A stretch of DNA of 64,000 nt from Heligmosomoides polygyrus polygyrus (Eukaryota; Nematoda; Chromadorea; Rhabditida; Heligmosomidae). The notes under the pieces were generated by a model, which saw only the letters and a program-made list of their open reading frames with translations, ran no database searches and was not told the DNA's origin. Both the position numbers and the translations under genes were made by a program. The stretch covers positions 62,034,969 through 62,098,968 of the forward strand of contig OX377205.1 in assembly GCA_947396885.1 (NCBI GenBank). The letters are read 5' to 3'. Positions within the stretch are counted from its first letter, which is position 1; each line of letters begins with the position of its first letter. Of the stretch, positions 54,269-64,000 are shown one piece after another.

Positions 54269-54822
54269 GAAGATAGCGATTGTTTACTGTTTACTGCTAA
54301 CTCGTTTCCAAGCACAAGGCAATGAGAAGAACGTTCAAAATAATGATATATATGCGAGGGATCGGTCTGGTCGGGCTGCGCTTCGATGGGCGAGATGGCA
54401 TGATGGTATATGGTCGAGCTCGATGGCCGCTCGTCGGGGCGCGGTTGAGCAAGTACGTCCTCGTTACGGAACGCTCCCGCAGCAGCCCTGACTCCTCGTC
54501 GCTCCCTGGATCACGCATCCGCCTTGTTGTAACCCCTTTAGTTGTTATGTAATACTACGTGTAGTCGCCTTGCCTTGTGTAGTAGCTTTCTAGTAGTAGT
54601 TGTTGATGTTTTTGCAGTCAATTTATACGGGTCGGCTCGCCTGAGAGCCTCGGCAGTTATGCCGATATGTGGTTCAATAATAGTTTCCTTATTCATTTCT
54701 CTTCTTCTTGTAGCGGATTCCTCATTGCTCGCCTAGTAGCCTATCATCATAAGTAGGCCCTTGTAGTCCATGTTAGCTTCTCTCTGTAGTATCATAGTAG
54801 TTAGATCGTTTTATCATAAACA
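54269..54822. other. Unassigned stretch
   Basis: Overlapping frames on both strands at 54,264-54,736 have no recognisable domain. Confidence 0.3.
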
Positions 54823-54964
54823 AGTGCTGCGACACGCCTAACGGCGTGTCTCGCACTTGCCCGCTTCGCGGGGTGATACAGTTAGTCTTTTTCTCAGGAA
54901 CTACTCCTGTACAAAGAAAGATGTGCGCTTCAAAAAAATTTATTCATAGGGCAACGAAAATGGT

Positions 54965-55910
54965 TTAATTTTTACTGAAACATCTCCGTGAATACCACGT
55001 TTGATACAGTCTTCCGTCCTGGTGGTAGCCAAATTTTGATCTCTGTCGAACACGTGAGCACGCCACGTACAGTTGACCATGAGAAAAAACTAGGCTGGGG
55101 AGGTATACACCGACCCTGTCGAATGTTTGTCCCTGACCCTTGTTTATTGTCATTGCGTACACCAAACGCACAGGAAATTGTCTCTTCTTAAATCTGCACG
55201 GTGAGGTGTCATAGGCAGGCGGACAGAATATTATTCTAGGAATAAGGGCGTACTGTCCTTTGTTCGCTCCAGTTGCAAATTTGCAGCCTAGAATGTACCT
55301 ATCCATATGTTCAACGGTGAGTCGCGTACCATTGCATAGACCCTGGTTGACTCTAAGATTCCGCAGAAGCATTATGACTGCTCCTTTCTTTAGAAGGAGT
55401 TCATGTGGCGGGTATCCTGGGGTGTCAAGCTGTTAAGAAACTCCAATGAATGCTCTGTGTCGTTGTTAGCTTCAGTTTCGTCATTCATAACCTCATCTAT
55501 GCTTCTGTAAATCTTCTCCTGCCCAGGTAGTTTCGAAAGCACTTTGTTGTTTATCTCTAAAGAGTCGAAATACTTAGGCCTCAAAATCGCTCTACCGACT
55601 GCAGCGGACATATCTTCTAAGGTCACTATATCACCAAATATCTCATCTGCTCTATCTCCAGAGCTCAGCATATCGTCGGGCACTTTCACTTCATTGGAAT
55701 CGTTTTGGAGCTCTCCGTTTCCAAGTTGAATTAGAAAGTTAGACCAACCGATTCCACCGCTGGACACCCTCACATTCTCAGTCAATCCGTATTTAAAGAA
55801 ATGAGGTCACAGTGGGAGCTCTTGATAGAAACGTTCAGAATTTCGGACCGTCCTGCTTTTGGCACGACAGGAGGAATTTGTCTGAAATCACCTCCTAGGA
55901 TAATCCAGAT
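54965..55910 (-). pseudogene. Helitron PIF1-like helicase, C-terminal half
   Basis: This would be the helicase part of a RepHel protein that unwinds DNA during rolling-circle transposition. From the right, a frame near 55,850-55,905 gives DFRQIPPVVPKAGR (helicase motif III region), then 55,390-55,785 gives VRVSSGGIGWSNFLIQLGNG and a conserved middle ending at LTPQDT, where a frameshift occurs. 54,965-55,372 then gives [20 protein letters not shown] (motif V region) and [20 protein letters not shown] with LYVACSRVR (motifs Vb-VI). The Walker A and B motifs and the Rep nuclease are missing. The last two helicase motifs are intact in sequence, so decay is mainly truncation plus frameshifts. Confidence 0.8.
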
Positions 55911-55949
55911 GCCTCTCTCTTTTTTTCTGAATCGAGACGTTTAGAAATA

Positions 55950-56760
55950 CATGTAGTTGCCGTTGTGTCAAGCAGGAGGAGGCTATACTTCCTCTGTAGA
56001 TCAGCATCCCATGTTGAATTCTGAAAGCGCCTGCATGCCGCAGTACGCCGGTGACACAATTCCTTAATTCAGATGCTTCTAAGGCGCATAGAGGACCTGT
56101 CCTCTGAAACCAGCACCTCAGAAGACCCACCTTCTGAATGCAGAGGATCAGAAGCGCGCACAGTTGCCGCTGTGTCGAGCATGAAGAGGCATATGGCAGA
56201 TTCCTTGTTTCGCGTATAAAATTTCTTGCGGCTCCCTTCTTGCTGGTTCCCCGTCCTGGTTCCGCCTCCAGGTCCCTTGTTCCTGGTCGATCTCTCCCCC
56301 CCCCTAGGAATCCCCGTTAATGCTCTCCCCAATTAAGTAGCTCTCCCACGCTCACACACAACGACGGCGAGCGAACGCCCATTGCGTGTAATGTAATTGT
56401 GTAATGGATCCCCTTACTGATCCTCTTAACTGCTCCTTCCCCCTGATTGCTAACTCCCTACTGGTCCCTCCTTAATGCTTCATTGATCTCCCTATCGACC
56501 CCCCCCCCTTCCCGATGCTTCCTCCAAGTCGCTACCTCCTGGTCGCTGTCGATTCTCCACCCTCGAAGTCCCCCTTCTACTCTTCCCCCTTTAGTGGTCT
56601 TCTTATGCTAATAGCACGAAGTCGGCGGCACGGCTTCTGAATCTGGACGCTCAGGAACGCGCGTAAGTGCTTTTGTGTCAAGCAGTAAAAGGATGCGCTT
56701 TCCATGCTGCAGCAATTCCCACGTTCAATGGGAAATTTCGACCGCGCCGTGGATGATACA
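55950..56760. repeat. Helitron minisatellite units, inverted
   Basis: 55,960-56,040, 56,130-56,200 and 56,640-56,750 match, in reverse, the minisatellite units at 33,110-34,075 (for example TGTGTCAAGCAGGAGGAGGC and CATCCCATGTTGAATTC). Pyrimidine-rich TGGTCCC runs lie between them. Confidence 0.65.
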
Positions 56761-56773
56761 GCGTACCTCACTT

Positions 56774-57015
56774 ATTAGATTAGATAGATCATTCGACCGC
56801 TCTCGCTGTGGATGATGCGGCCTTCCTCACTTAGGTTAGATTACTCGACCGCTCCCGCTGTGGGTGATGCGGCGTACCCAACTTAGGTTAGATCATTCGA
56901 CCGCTCTCGCTGTGGGTGATGCGGCGTACCTCACTTATGTTAGATCATTCGACCGCTCTCGCTGTGGGTGGTGCGGCGAATGCGGCGTATCTCACTTAGA
57001 TTAGATCACTCGACG
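56774..57015. repeat. 52-bp tandem repeat, about 4.5 copies
   Basis: The unit is TTAGGTTAGATCATTCGACC plus GCTCTCGCTGTGGGTGATGC plus GGCGTACCTCAC. Copies begin near 56,774, 56,830, 56,882, 56,934 and 56,995. The fourth has an internal GCGGCGAAT duplication. Confidence 0.85.
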
Positions 57016-57043
57016 GACAAACTCTTTTATATATAGGTGGTGA

Positions 57044-59936
57044 TAGTTCCGTAGTTCCATATATCCATTTAGAGTAGCTTAATTGATCTTAATCTTCTTA
57101 AGATTGATCGCCGGCCAGAAGGTATCCCTCCCTAAGCCAGCTCGTCCTTTGTGGCTCTTCTTTCCTCTCACTGTGATCCGACGTTGTCCACATTCTGTGA
57201 GTAGGTAAGCGGTCTCGTTTCTGGGATCGTTGCCAGAGGCCTTCCAGGTAGAGGTAGGAAATGTGTGACTTCTCCGTTTTTTCCTTTGTCAATACGTGTG
57301 AAGGCGTCCTCCAGTCAGCCACTCCCTGCCTGTCGCATCTGGGGTTGTGGCGTTGGGCAGTGATCGCCTCACTACCCTTGTGGGTCCCTCTCAAGGCGCT
57401 CCTGCCCCTCATCTAAAAGGGCAATAGGCCCGGCAGTAGGAGGCAGCCAACAGCGCTAGTCCCCCATGGGGAAAAAGTCCAGCCGGTCACTCCTTGTTGG
57501 CCGTGAGTGTTGCGACCGCGATCGCTCCTCGGTCCGGTTGGCCGTGAGTGTTGCGACCGCGATCGCTCCTCGGTCCGTGTCTGGCCCGGGTGCGCTGTTC
57601 TCACGGTAGCTTGCCGATGAGGCAACCATCGATCGGCCTGGGAGCATGGGAAAGCTGTTGACGTGGAACCATTGATCGGCGCGCGCCCACTTCTCTCGAC
57701 GGGCGCACGGCCGCATTCGACGTTCCTGCGTTCCCGCGACGAGGTCTGCCGACCTCTCGCCTGCTCCCCGGTTCCGGATGACTACCGCGGGGCATCTCCT
57801 TGCATTATTCGCTGCTGACAATACGGACGCAAGCGCCAGGAGAGGGCCGCGGAGCCTGGTGAGCATCAGCTCACCACCGCGGCCTCAGGACATCTCACCA
57901 CGTCGGCCGCGGAGGACGCCTGATGCCATATCTCTTTTGTCGTCTGGATTGTTGCTGTCTACTGGTTGCGAAATGGAAATAAACCTCATGGCTTATACCT
58001 CACCTTACCTGTGCTCATAGAGAAGCCGGATGAGTCCCTCTATATGGTTGTGGTTGTATGGGTGCATATGTCATGTGTCCCTTATGGGTTCCCCCGGGAT
58101 TGGGCCGTCCCCTGAGGCGGAGCGGGAGCTGAAGAGCCTGGTGACTCGAGGCCAAGGAGAGAGGCCAGTCGCGACAGCTGGAGTTCCAACAATACGCAGC
58201 AGACAATACGTTCGACAGTGGCAATAAGTGTGAGTCACGTGAGGTTAGTTAAGATCTGGGAACCCTCCTAATGCCCTTGGAGCGACACGGAGCCGCAAAG
58301 GCAACGAGGGACGCCTTAGCCTGTGGGACCACCGATCGCAAATGCGGCCTTGCAAAGAATTAGTTTTCAGTTTTAAAGTTGCTGAATATCGCGTGAACAG
58401 CAGTACTGATAAGCTTGTGGTAGAGCTCATTAAATAGAGCTAGAAATTCTCATAAACAGCCATGCTTGTTTCGCTCCAACATAGATCTTTACACTTGTTT
58501 TGTAAACCCTCTAAATACGTTAATGATTACAGTCGCAGCAGGTCTGAGGCCGGATTCATGGTTGGTGAGATTAAGGATGAAAAGTTTACTCATCGTCAGT
58601 AACGATAGTGGGTGGAAGGTAAGATTGGTATTCGCGAACAGCTTATCAGCGTAGGAATTTCGTGCGAAAAAAATCGTTGAGCGGTTCATTCTGTGACGAG
58701 CATTTCGATTCAGTTCGAAATTTATTTGTAGACATCCTTTCTACCCAGTAGATTAGATAGTTAGTGAAAGTACTCAAAGAACAATTAATCCTTAGACGCT
58801 AAAAAAAATATTAGCAACACAAAAAATTTCACGCGCTTTTGGAAAAGAGAAAAGAATCTCGTCTATTACAGTGGTTCACAACGGCACAAAGATAATGCAA
58901 TATACTCAGAGTATGTTAATTCTCTAGCTAGAATGTATATTTTGGTCTCTAAATTGGGGTGTTTTCAACACACCTCGCTCTGACTAACACCATAAGGCGT
59001 ATGTTTGGGGTTGTTTATTGTTGTTTTGTTACTTCAGACCCAAAGAAAGGAATTTCGTGTGGAGTAGGATCCTTGACAACTGCATGAAGAGCTGCTCACG
59101 AATGAACCTCACTGGATAAAACTTACCCACTGATAAGTTTTCTTAGTGAGGATGATGGGAGGTGGGCAGATTTGGTAATCATAAGAATGGGTAGCGCTAT
59201 CACTGGATACTGCGTACATTTCGAACTGATCATAACGATGTCGAAGGGCTTGCGAAGATTATGAATTGTTTTAATAAGTTTCGCTTCATATTTTACATAT
59301 TTTAGTTGTTGTGGCAGCTCCCAATTACTATGGATATATAGGAACTTCTCTAGTTGAGGACTACACGGCTAGAAAAGGGAAGCAAACACAAACACGGTGG
59401 CCTGCCCATGCCAGAAAATTGAAAATTCGATGAGACCTCTCGTAGGTTTGCTCTGTGTAGTCTCTGTAAAATAGTGTCCTTTTTATTTTACCCTCCTTGT
59501 TAAATAAGTGAGTGACCCTCCACTAGGACAGACTCTACATTTAGGCCTTTGTGTAGCTTCATTTCAACATTCGTGCTTACCTGATGCCTGATGTGCCGGA
59601 CCAGATAGAAAAAAGGAACCGGTCACTATAAAGGTTAGGGGAGGGCACTTCCCCGTAGTTGCGGATTTCTTCAACGTACAGCTCAAGGTACACCGTAAGT
59701 TACCTCTGCTCTAGGATTCAGCTAGATTATGAATCTATAGCAAGAAAGATAAGTATGAAAAGGTGTCACCACGATAGTGCACGTCACCACCCCCCCCCCT
59801 CCCCCATTATTGAACGACATGCCGCATAATATTTTTAATTGCAGTAGGGGTGTGCGTAAAAGATAGAATTTGCAAAGCATTTAGGGCTAACTTATCATTT
59901 GTCGAGTTGTAGCGTTTTCTTCTCTTTGCTCGATAA
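57044..59936. other. GC-rich then AT-rich unassigned stretch
   Basis: 57,100-58,350 is GC-rich with several overlapping frames of 60-136 codons on both strands and no recognised domain. It could be untranslated sequence of an unrecognised retroelement. 58,350-59,936 is AT-rich. The block GTAGGGGTGTGCGTAAAAG at about 59,845 resembles the hAT terminus at 1131 but stands alone. GGCCGGATTCATGG at about 58,550 resembles one MITE-2 end without a partner. Confidence 0.35.
57497..57578. repeat. Exact 41-bp tandem duplication
   Basis: 57,497-57,537 (starting TTGGCCGTGAGTGTTGCGAC) is repeated without change at 57,538-57,578, in a GC-rich region. Confidence 0.9.
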
Positions 59937-62215
59937 TTATAATGTATATACTTGCGATATTTGCGATACTTGCGACCCGTTCCTCAGCAACGATTTGTCT
60001 TGCGCAGGCCCCAACTCGTTCGCCACCTTTATCGAATTGATGTTAGACGTACGGATGTTGTTCCGATGAGCGAGCGCATCTTGCCATCGTAGAGGAGGAC
60101 GACGGACTGGTCGTTTCTTGCTGTGTGGTTCCCAATGCACAGTTGCGGTGCTCCAAGGTTCTTTCGTCTCATAAAATGTCTAGCGAAATGGTGTTTCGCT
60201 TCATCGATATGATATGAAGAATGACGTCCCGGACTCAGGACATTGCTCGGATCGGTTCATTGTGTAATCCGGAGAATCGCTGCTGGTGTAGAGAGATGCC
60301 GACCATCTTCCTTTCCAATGCTGTTTACACTCTTCGTAATTGATCTTCTGCTGGTTTTGTTATGGCGCATGTTTGGCAAGCGTAACATAGCGCAGGAAGA
60401 GCTTGGAGTTGAAGATATTAGCTCTCAGTTCAAATTGTTGCAGCTCTCGACTACGACTCTCACAGAATTGTACACTGTCCATGCCGCTCTTTTCCTTCGT
60501 GATATTTCCGGTCTGAGGTCGTTCTTCATGTTCAACATTTACCCGAGGTAGACGTAATCTTCGACATCCTGTAAAGGAGCTCCTTTAAACAGTACTGGGT
60601 CACCGCCCACGGACTCGTTCCTCATAAATTTCGTCTTCGACATGTTGATTGTTAGTCCAGCCCCAGCTCCTTTGCCCGCTCCACCGGTTGCGCTTCTTCC
60701 AGAGACCTCCTGATGCGTGATAGGAGACACCTGGTAAAGACCTTGTATAGCACCGGCAGGAGGGTTATTGGTCGAGAGTTGGAAAGGTCCTAGCTGTCTC
60801 CTTTTTTATACAGCAGAATCGTCTTGGATTTCTTCCATGCAGACGGCACTTCACATTACGTTACGTAGCGGGAAAAGCGCTGCGCCAAGGCGCTGAACAT
60901 CTTATGACCACAAGCCAGCAGAATTTCAACAGTGATTCCATCGGCGCCTGGGGATTTAGCCTTGGACATCGTCTCAATCGCATGACGCACTTCAGACGGC
61001 AGAAACGTTGGAACTTTTTCGCCAAGAGTTAGACATGCAACGGTGGAATAGCGTCTTGTCTTGAAAGGTTCGTATAGAAGTCCTTCATTATATACTCCAT
61101 TTCTGGCCTAGGCGAGACATGGCGATATTCTGCAAGATCGAGTCTTGTTTTCTTCAGACTCCGTTTGCTGGCTGATGTGTCCAACAATCGCTGACGTGAG
61201 AAACTCCTGTATAGTTTTCATCGATGCCGCCCGACATCTCTCGGTTTGCACTTTCCACCATTGCGCCAATCGCCTCTGTGTTCAAAGCCGTTGCCTTGGG
61301 AATCCTCGATAGTATCCGTGAAGGGCGTATATGGGACCGATCCTCGTGAAGTAGAGCTCGCAAGAGACGGTGATCACTACCCGTATTAAAGGATGGAACG
61401 ACTCCAACATCTGTCAGGGCCCTTCTACTGAAGATGTGGTCCAGCTCGTGGAGATGCTGACCGTTCGGAGATGAGTGTGTCCATCTCTTCAATGACTTAA
61501 ATAACTGGCTGTTGCCGTAATACAGATGATGTACTTCGCAAAAGTTTGCCAGCTTCTCACCATGTTCGTTGCGGGTCTCCGCACTATTAGGTCCGATAAA
61601 AGGCTCACCAACTTTACGAGGTCCAAACGTGCATTGAAGTCTCCAGCTACGACTACATAGCTGCTCTTCTGTGCTCTAACCAGATCTCCTAGCTCTTCAT
61701 AGAAATCGTCATGGAGTTCCTCGTTGCTGTTGGCCGTTGGGGGTGTACTTGAATTACGGAGATATCGACATTCCTCGCCAGAGTTGCAGTGAGTATGCCG
61801 AGTCGATGGCCATAGAAAGTGACACTAGTTACGTTCTTCGCAAAATCGGGTGCCACAGTGAGGCCGACTCCTAATGATGTTGTTTCCTCTTTACGTGTTC
61901 CGAGAAATACAGCAGTTCCATCGTTCCACATGCATGATAGAGGATCCTTGCGTTTCGTTTCGCTCAGTGCGATTACGTGATACGAAATCCGTTTTGACTC
62001 CTAAAGCCGATAACTGAGCGGCTGTGTTGATGCTACGACAGTTGTATGTGCAAACAATCAAATGGCTAGCTCTTGTCCGTTTCCGATGGTAGCCTACGGC
62101 CCTGAGACTTCTTCGCCTTTGGCTGTTTGCTGATCCAGCGCTACCGTACTGGGCAGTGACAGCCTGCAGGAGACTAAGGCAGGAGAACGAAGTTGTTGCA
62201 GCATAATTCGTCCCG
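59937..62215 (-). mobile_element. RTE-E: decayed BovB-like RTE retrotransposon
   Basis: Read right to left: VCTYNCRSINTAAQLSAL (endonuclease start, about 62,010-62,065), YHVIALSETKRKDP (about 61,945-61,985), a frame with NDGTAVFLGTRKEE and SVTFYGHRLGILTA (61,689-61,931), LHELDHIFSRRALTDVGVVP and NTGSDHRLLRALL (61,154-61,492), then MSKAKSPGADGITVEILLAC, PSAWKKSKTILLYKKGD and ITLLPVLYKVFTRCLL (about 60,750-60,990). It continues with NMSKTKFMRNE and DVEDYVYLG (60,539-60,730) and a final RPVRRPPLRWQDAL (59,937-60,140). The RT core with FADD is missing between motif 2 and the MSKTKF block. It is a more distant relative of RTE-B. Confidence 0.8.
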
Positions 62216-62224
62216 CAGGATAGC

Positions 62225-62400
62225 CTAGCCTATTCTATTATATATTCATTATAAATAGTCCTATTATAATGTATATATAATAGAATATTTAGTAGTATAT
62301 ATAGTAGTATATATAGTAGTATATGTATATATAATGGAGTTTATAGTATATGTACTATATATAATAGATATAATTAAAATTAGATAATTAGATAGATAGC
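62225..62400. repeat. AT-rich TATATAGTAG microsatellite
   Basis: Low-complexity TATATAGTAGTATATA repeats and related AT-rich sequence directly left-flank... that is, adjoin the right end of RTE-E, with no coding capacity. Confidence 0.8.
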
Positions 62401-62958
62401 TTAAAGAACTGCCCTTTGAGGAAAAGGAAGCGATCGGCCAGGAATATGCTAAAGTGACGACGGACGGTGACGTTATCCTGGCGGATCAGGCCGAGGAAGA
62501 TAGTACTTTTCAAGAGTTTATTATTGGACGATTTCGCATAATATTTTTGAATTGATAATAATAAAACATTGTTCCCAGACATAGTTGATTCAAATATATT
62601 GGGATGTGGGTCTAAATACGAAATCATAGAAAAGAAAGGGATTAAAAGTAAAATTGGCAACGCTGTTTGGTAAAGGCTCTACCTCATCTCTGGAGTCGGG
62701 TAGAGTTTTTCACTACCCTTTACTCTAAACCAGTTTTCACGAATGCTGAGTAGCGCATGAAATTTTACCCCTTCCCCTCGTCGACCTCTGAATATTTGTT
62801 TATTAATTTGGAATCGACGGTGGTAATAGCTGTCAACCGCTGAATGATAAAATTCTACCCTATTCTTCACCCGCTTCACTGTTGTGAATGACAGGAAATT
62901 CTCCAATTTCTACTCATTACCCACATAACCCAGAGTAAACTCAATCATGAATCCGACC
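62401..62958. other. AT-rich stretch, nothing recognised
   Basis: Minus-strand frames at 62,388-62,660 and 62,679-62,906 have no recognisable domain. Confidence 0.35.
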
Positions 62959-63123
62959 TCTGGGGCCGGATTCATCAACAATTAACCCGTCTGTATGCAA
63001 GGTATAAGGGTTAGAGATAAGATAAGAGTGAGGTAGAAATAAGGTAAGAGTCAGAGACGCAGACTTCATTGTGGGTGTCTCTACCCCTATACCCGCTGGT
63101 TAGTCGTTGAATCTGGCACCTGG
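62959..63123. mobile_element. MITE-4: relative of MITE-2 and MITE-3
   Basis: The element spans 62,964-63,118. It begins GGCCGGATTCATCAACAATT and ends CGTTGAATCTGGCA, with inner ACCCGTCTGTAT..ATACCCGCTGGT pairing. TCTGG (62,959-62,963) and CCTGG (63,119-63,123) flank it. The interior matches MITE-3 closely. Confidence 0.75.
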
Positions 63124-64000
63124 TCGATTTGTGTCCTCCGTTTGTCCTTCGGGCCGCCGTCGTGGGCCGCCGACGACGGCTTCCGTCGGGCCATTCTTCC
63201 CCGAGCGTGCAACGGATGTCACAGCGCGAGCGGGGTTGATGCCGCAGGTGGCGCGTGGCCGCACCTGGGCGCGTGGCCGCGGCGCCCACGACCACCCGAT
63301 ACGAACCTACGCACCCGACTGCACGAAGGTGTAGCTCGAATTCGCAAACTCCCTCCTCGAAGTAGTAGCTTGAATTGCTATGCTATTCGGGAAGCACGTC
63401 CAAGAGTGGAGAGTAAGAGCACTGTCCTGTCAATCATCAAATGCAGAAATGCCGCAAGGCAAGGGAATTGACCTTCCATGAAGGCACATCACTATCTAGA
63501 GCGGCGCCGTCCATATGGCATCGCGTGGGGCTAGGGTATACTCTCGCGCCAGCGTTGCGGAAAGGCACGACGACGACAAGGTACAACGCGAGGCGTCATG
63601 ACAAGAAGTCACGAAGGGAGGGTGTGGCAGTCAGTGATGAGCGGTGCTCCTCCACGTCTGCCGCTCGCCGCAGTGCACAGCGACGAGCGATGGTCCCCCT
63701 ACCGCAGCATGTTTCTCCTCCAATTCTCGGAGGTATAACAACACCCCGGGACAAGTCGCGTTTGCGACGGCGCGATAAGTCCTCCCGCAAAATCCGCTAC
63801 TCAGCGAAAGTGGGATCCCTTCTGGAAATCACCTCACTCTCGCTTGCATCAGTTTCACTTGGTTACTCTGTCGCTGATGCCGTCGCGGGAGTATACCAAA
63901 GGCCATGAGGCACATCGCTCGTGAGGGCACCGCGCCGCCATCGTGATTCCATAGTAAGCTTTGAACCCTCCACTCGTTTGGTTTGGCAGCTTGGCAGTGC
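63124..64000. other. GC-rich terminal stretch with two ORFs
   Basis: GC content rises sharply right of MITE-4. Frames at 63,142-63,471 (109 codons) and 63,441-63,908 (155 codons) overlap on the plus strand. The second is basic (Arg/Lys/Ser-rich) and ends with a hydrophobic segment LLEITSLSLASVSLGYSVAD before the stop. I recognise no domain. It could be part of an element or gene that continues beyond the window. Confidence 0.3.

Larger units (their letters stand above)
54823..57043 (-). mobile_element. Helitron-1: decayed Helitron with helicase remnant
   Basis: The 3' end (minus strand, at 54,823) reads GCAAGTGCGAGACACGCCG, hairpin ACACGCCGTTAGGCGTGT, GCACTTG and then T, the same as Helitron-2. 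The 5' end is placed at TCACCACCTATATATA (57,043), preceded by A, by likeness to Helitron-2. It contains the C-terminal half of a PIF1-like helicase (54,965-55,910) and then minisatellite and a 52-bp tandem array where the Rep and helicase N-terminus should be. Confidence 0.65.

Noticed and set aside
58540..58560. Another MITE-2-type element from GGCCGGATTCATGG
   Set aside because: No inverted partner or flanking duplication was found.
59840..59865. hAT terminus from GTAGGGGTGTGCGTAAAAG
   Set aside because: Only one end is present and no 8-bp duplication could be found.

Overview
The window is eukaryotic, repeat-dense and almost free of intact host genes. The best fit is a clade V parasitic nematode (Strongylida, hookworm-like). 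The reasons are many RTE-type and CR1-type non-LTR retrotransposon remnants of the kind common in those genomes, nematode-style splice acceptors (TTTTTCAG at 29,421-29,428), a ShKT-domain secreted-protein exon, and Helitron, Harbinger, piggyBac and hAT relics. The species call is inference. No rRNA gene, convincing functional tRNA, operon or CRISPR array was found.

Layout. (1) 1-6.9 kb: a palindromic MITE, a broken RTE copy (RTE-A1) split by a hAT-type element that itself holds a tRNA-derived SINE, then a palindromic tRNA-like element split by a second MITE. (2) 6.9-18.7 kb: one antisense CR1 element (CR1-A) serves as host for a stack of insertions: a 5'-truncated SINE, a minisatellite-bearing repeat, a long-TIR DNA element carrying an acidic ORF, and an RTE copy (RTE-A2) with a 19-bp target-site duplication (TSD). 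RTE-A2 is itself split by a 2.8-kb hAT-type element holding an antisense BovB-like RTE fragment. (3) 19.1-21.9 kb: the most complete BovB-like RTE copy (endonuclease plus RT, few stops). (4) 22.8-32 kb: a piggyBac deletion derivative with TTAA TSD, a Tourist-like MITE, an RTE 3' end, a candidate two-exon small gene, and a decayed PIF/Harbinger transposase. (5) 33-34.6 kb: a non-autonomous Helitron full of minisatellite. Its 3' end is shared with the helicase-bearing Helitron at 54.8-57 kb. (6) 36-39.7 kb: a Penelope-like GIY-YIG fragment, a CR1 RT ORF of 270 codons and a BovB-like fragment. (7) 41.5-42.7 kb: an inverted pair of a SINE plus a Cys-rich coding exon. (8) 43.3-51.4 kb: CR1-C, interrupted by antisense CR1-B, a MITE, a satellite-like 746-bp element and an RTE 3' end. 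(9) 52.4-53 kb: the best host-gene candidate, a ShKT-domain exon on the minus strand. (10) 57-64 kb: a GC-rich unassigned stretch, another RTE (RTE-E), an AT microsatellite, a MITE and a GC-rich terminal ORF region.

The window reads as a transposon graveyard. Many insertions can be ordered in time because each outer element can be read across the inner one, often with the TSD or empty site visible. No new multi-gene system was identified. The most unusual items are the MITE family with CCNGG 5-bp target duplications, the satellite-like element with clean 8-bp TSDs, the inverted Cys-rich exon pair, the Helitron pair sharing termini and minisatellite, and the ShKT exon, which lacks a start codon of its own.
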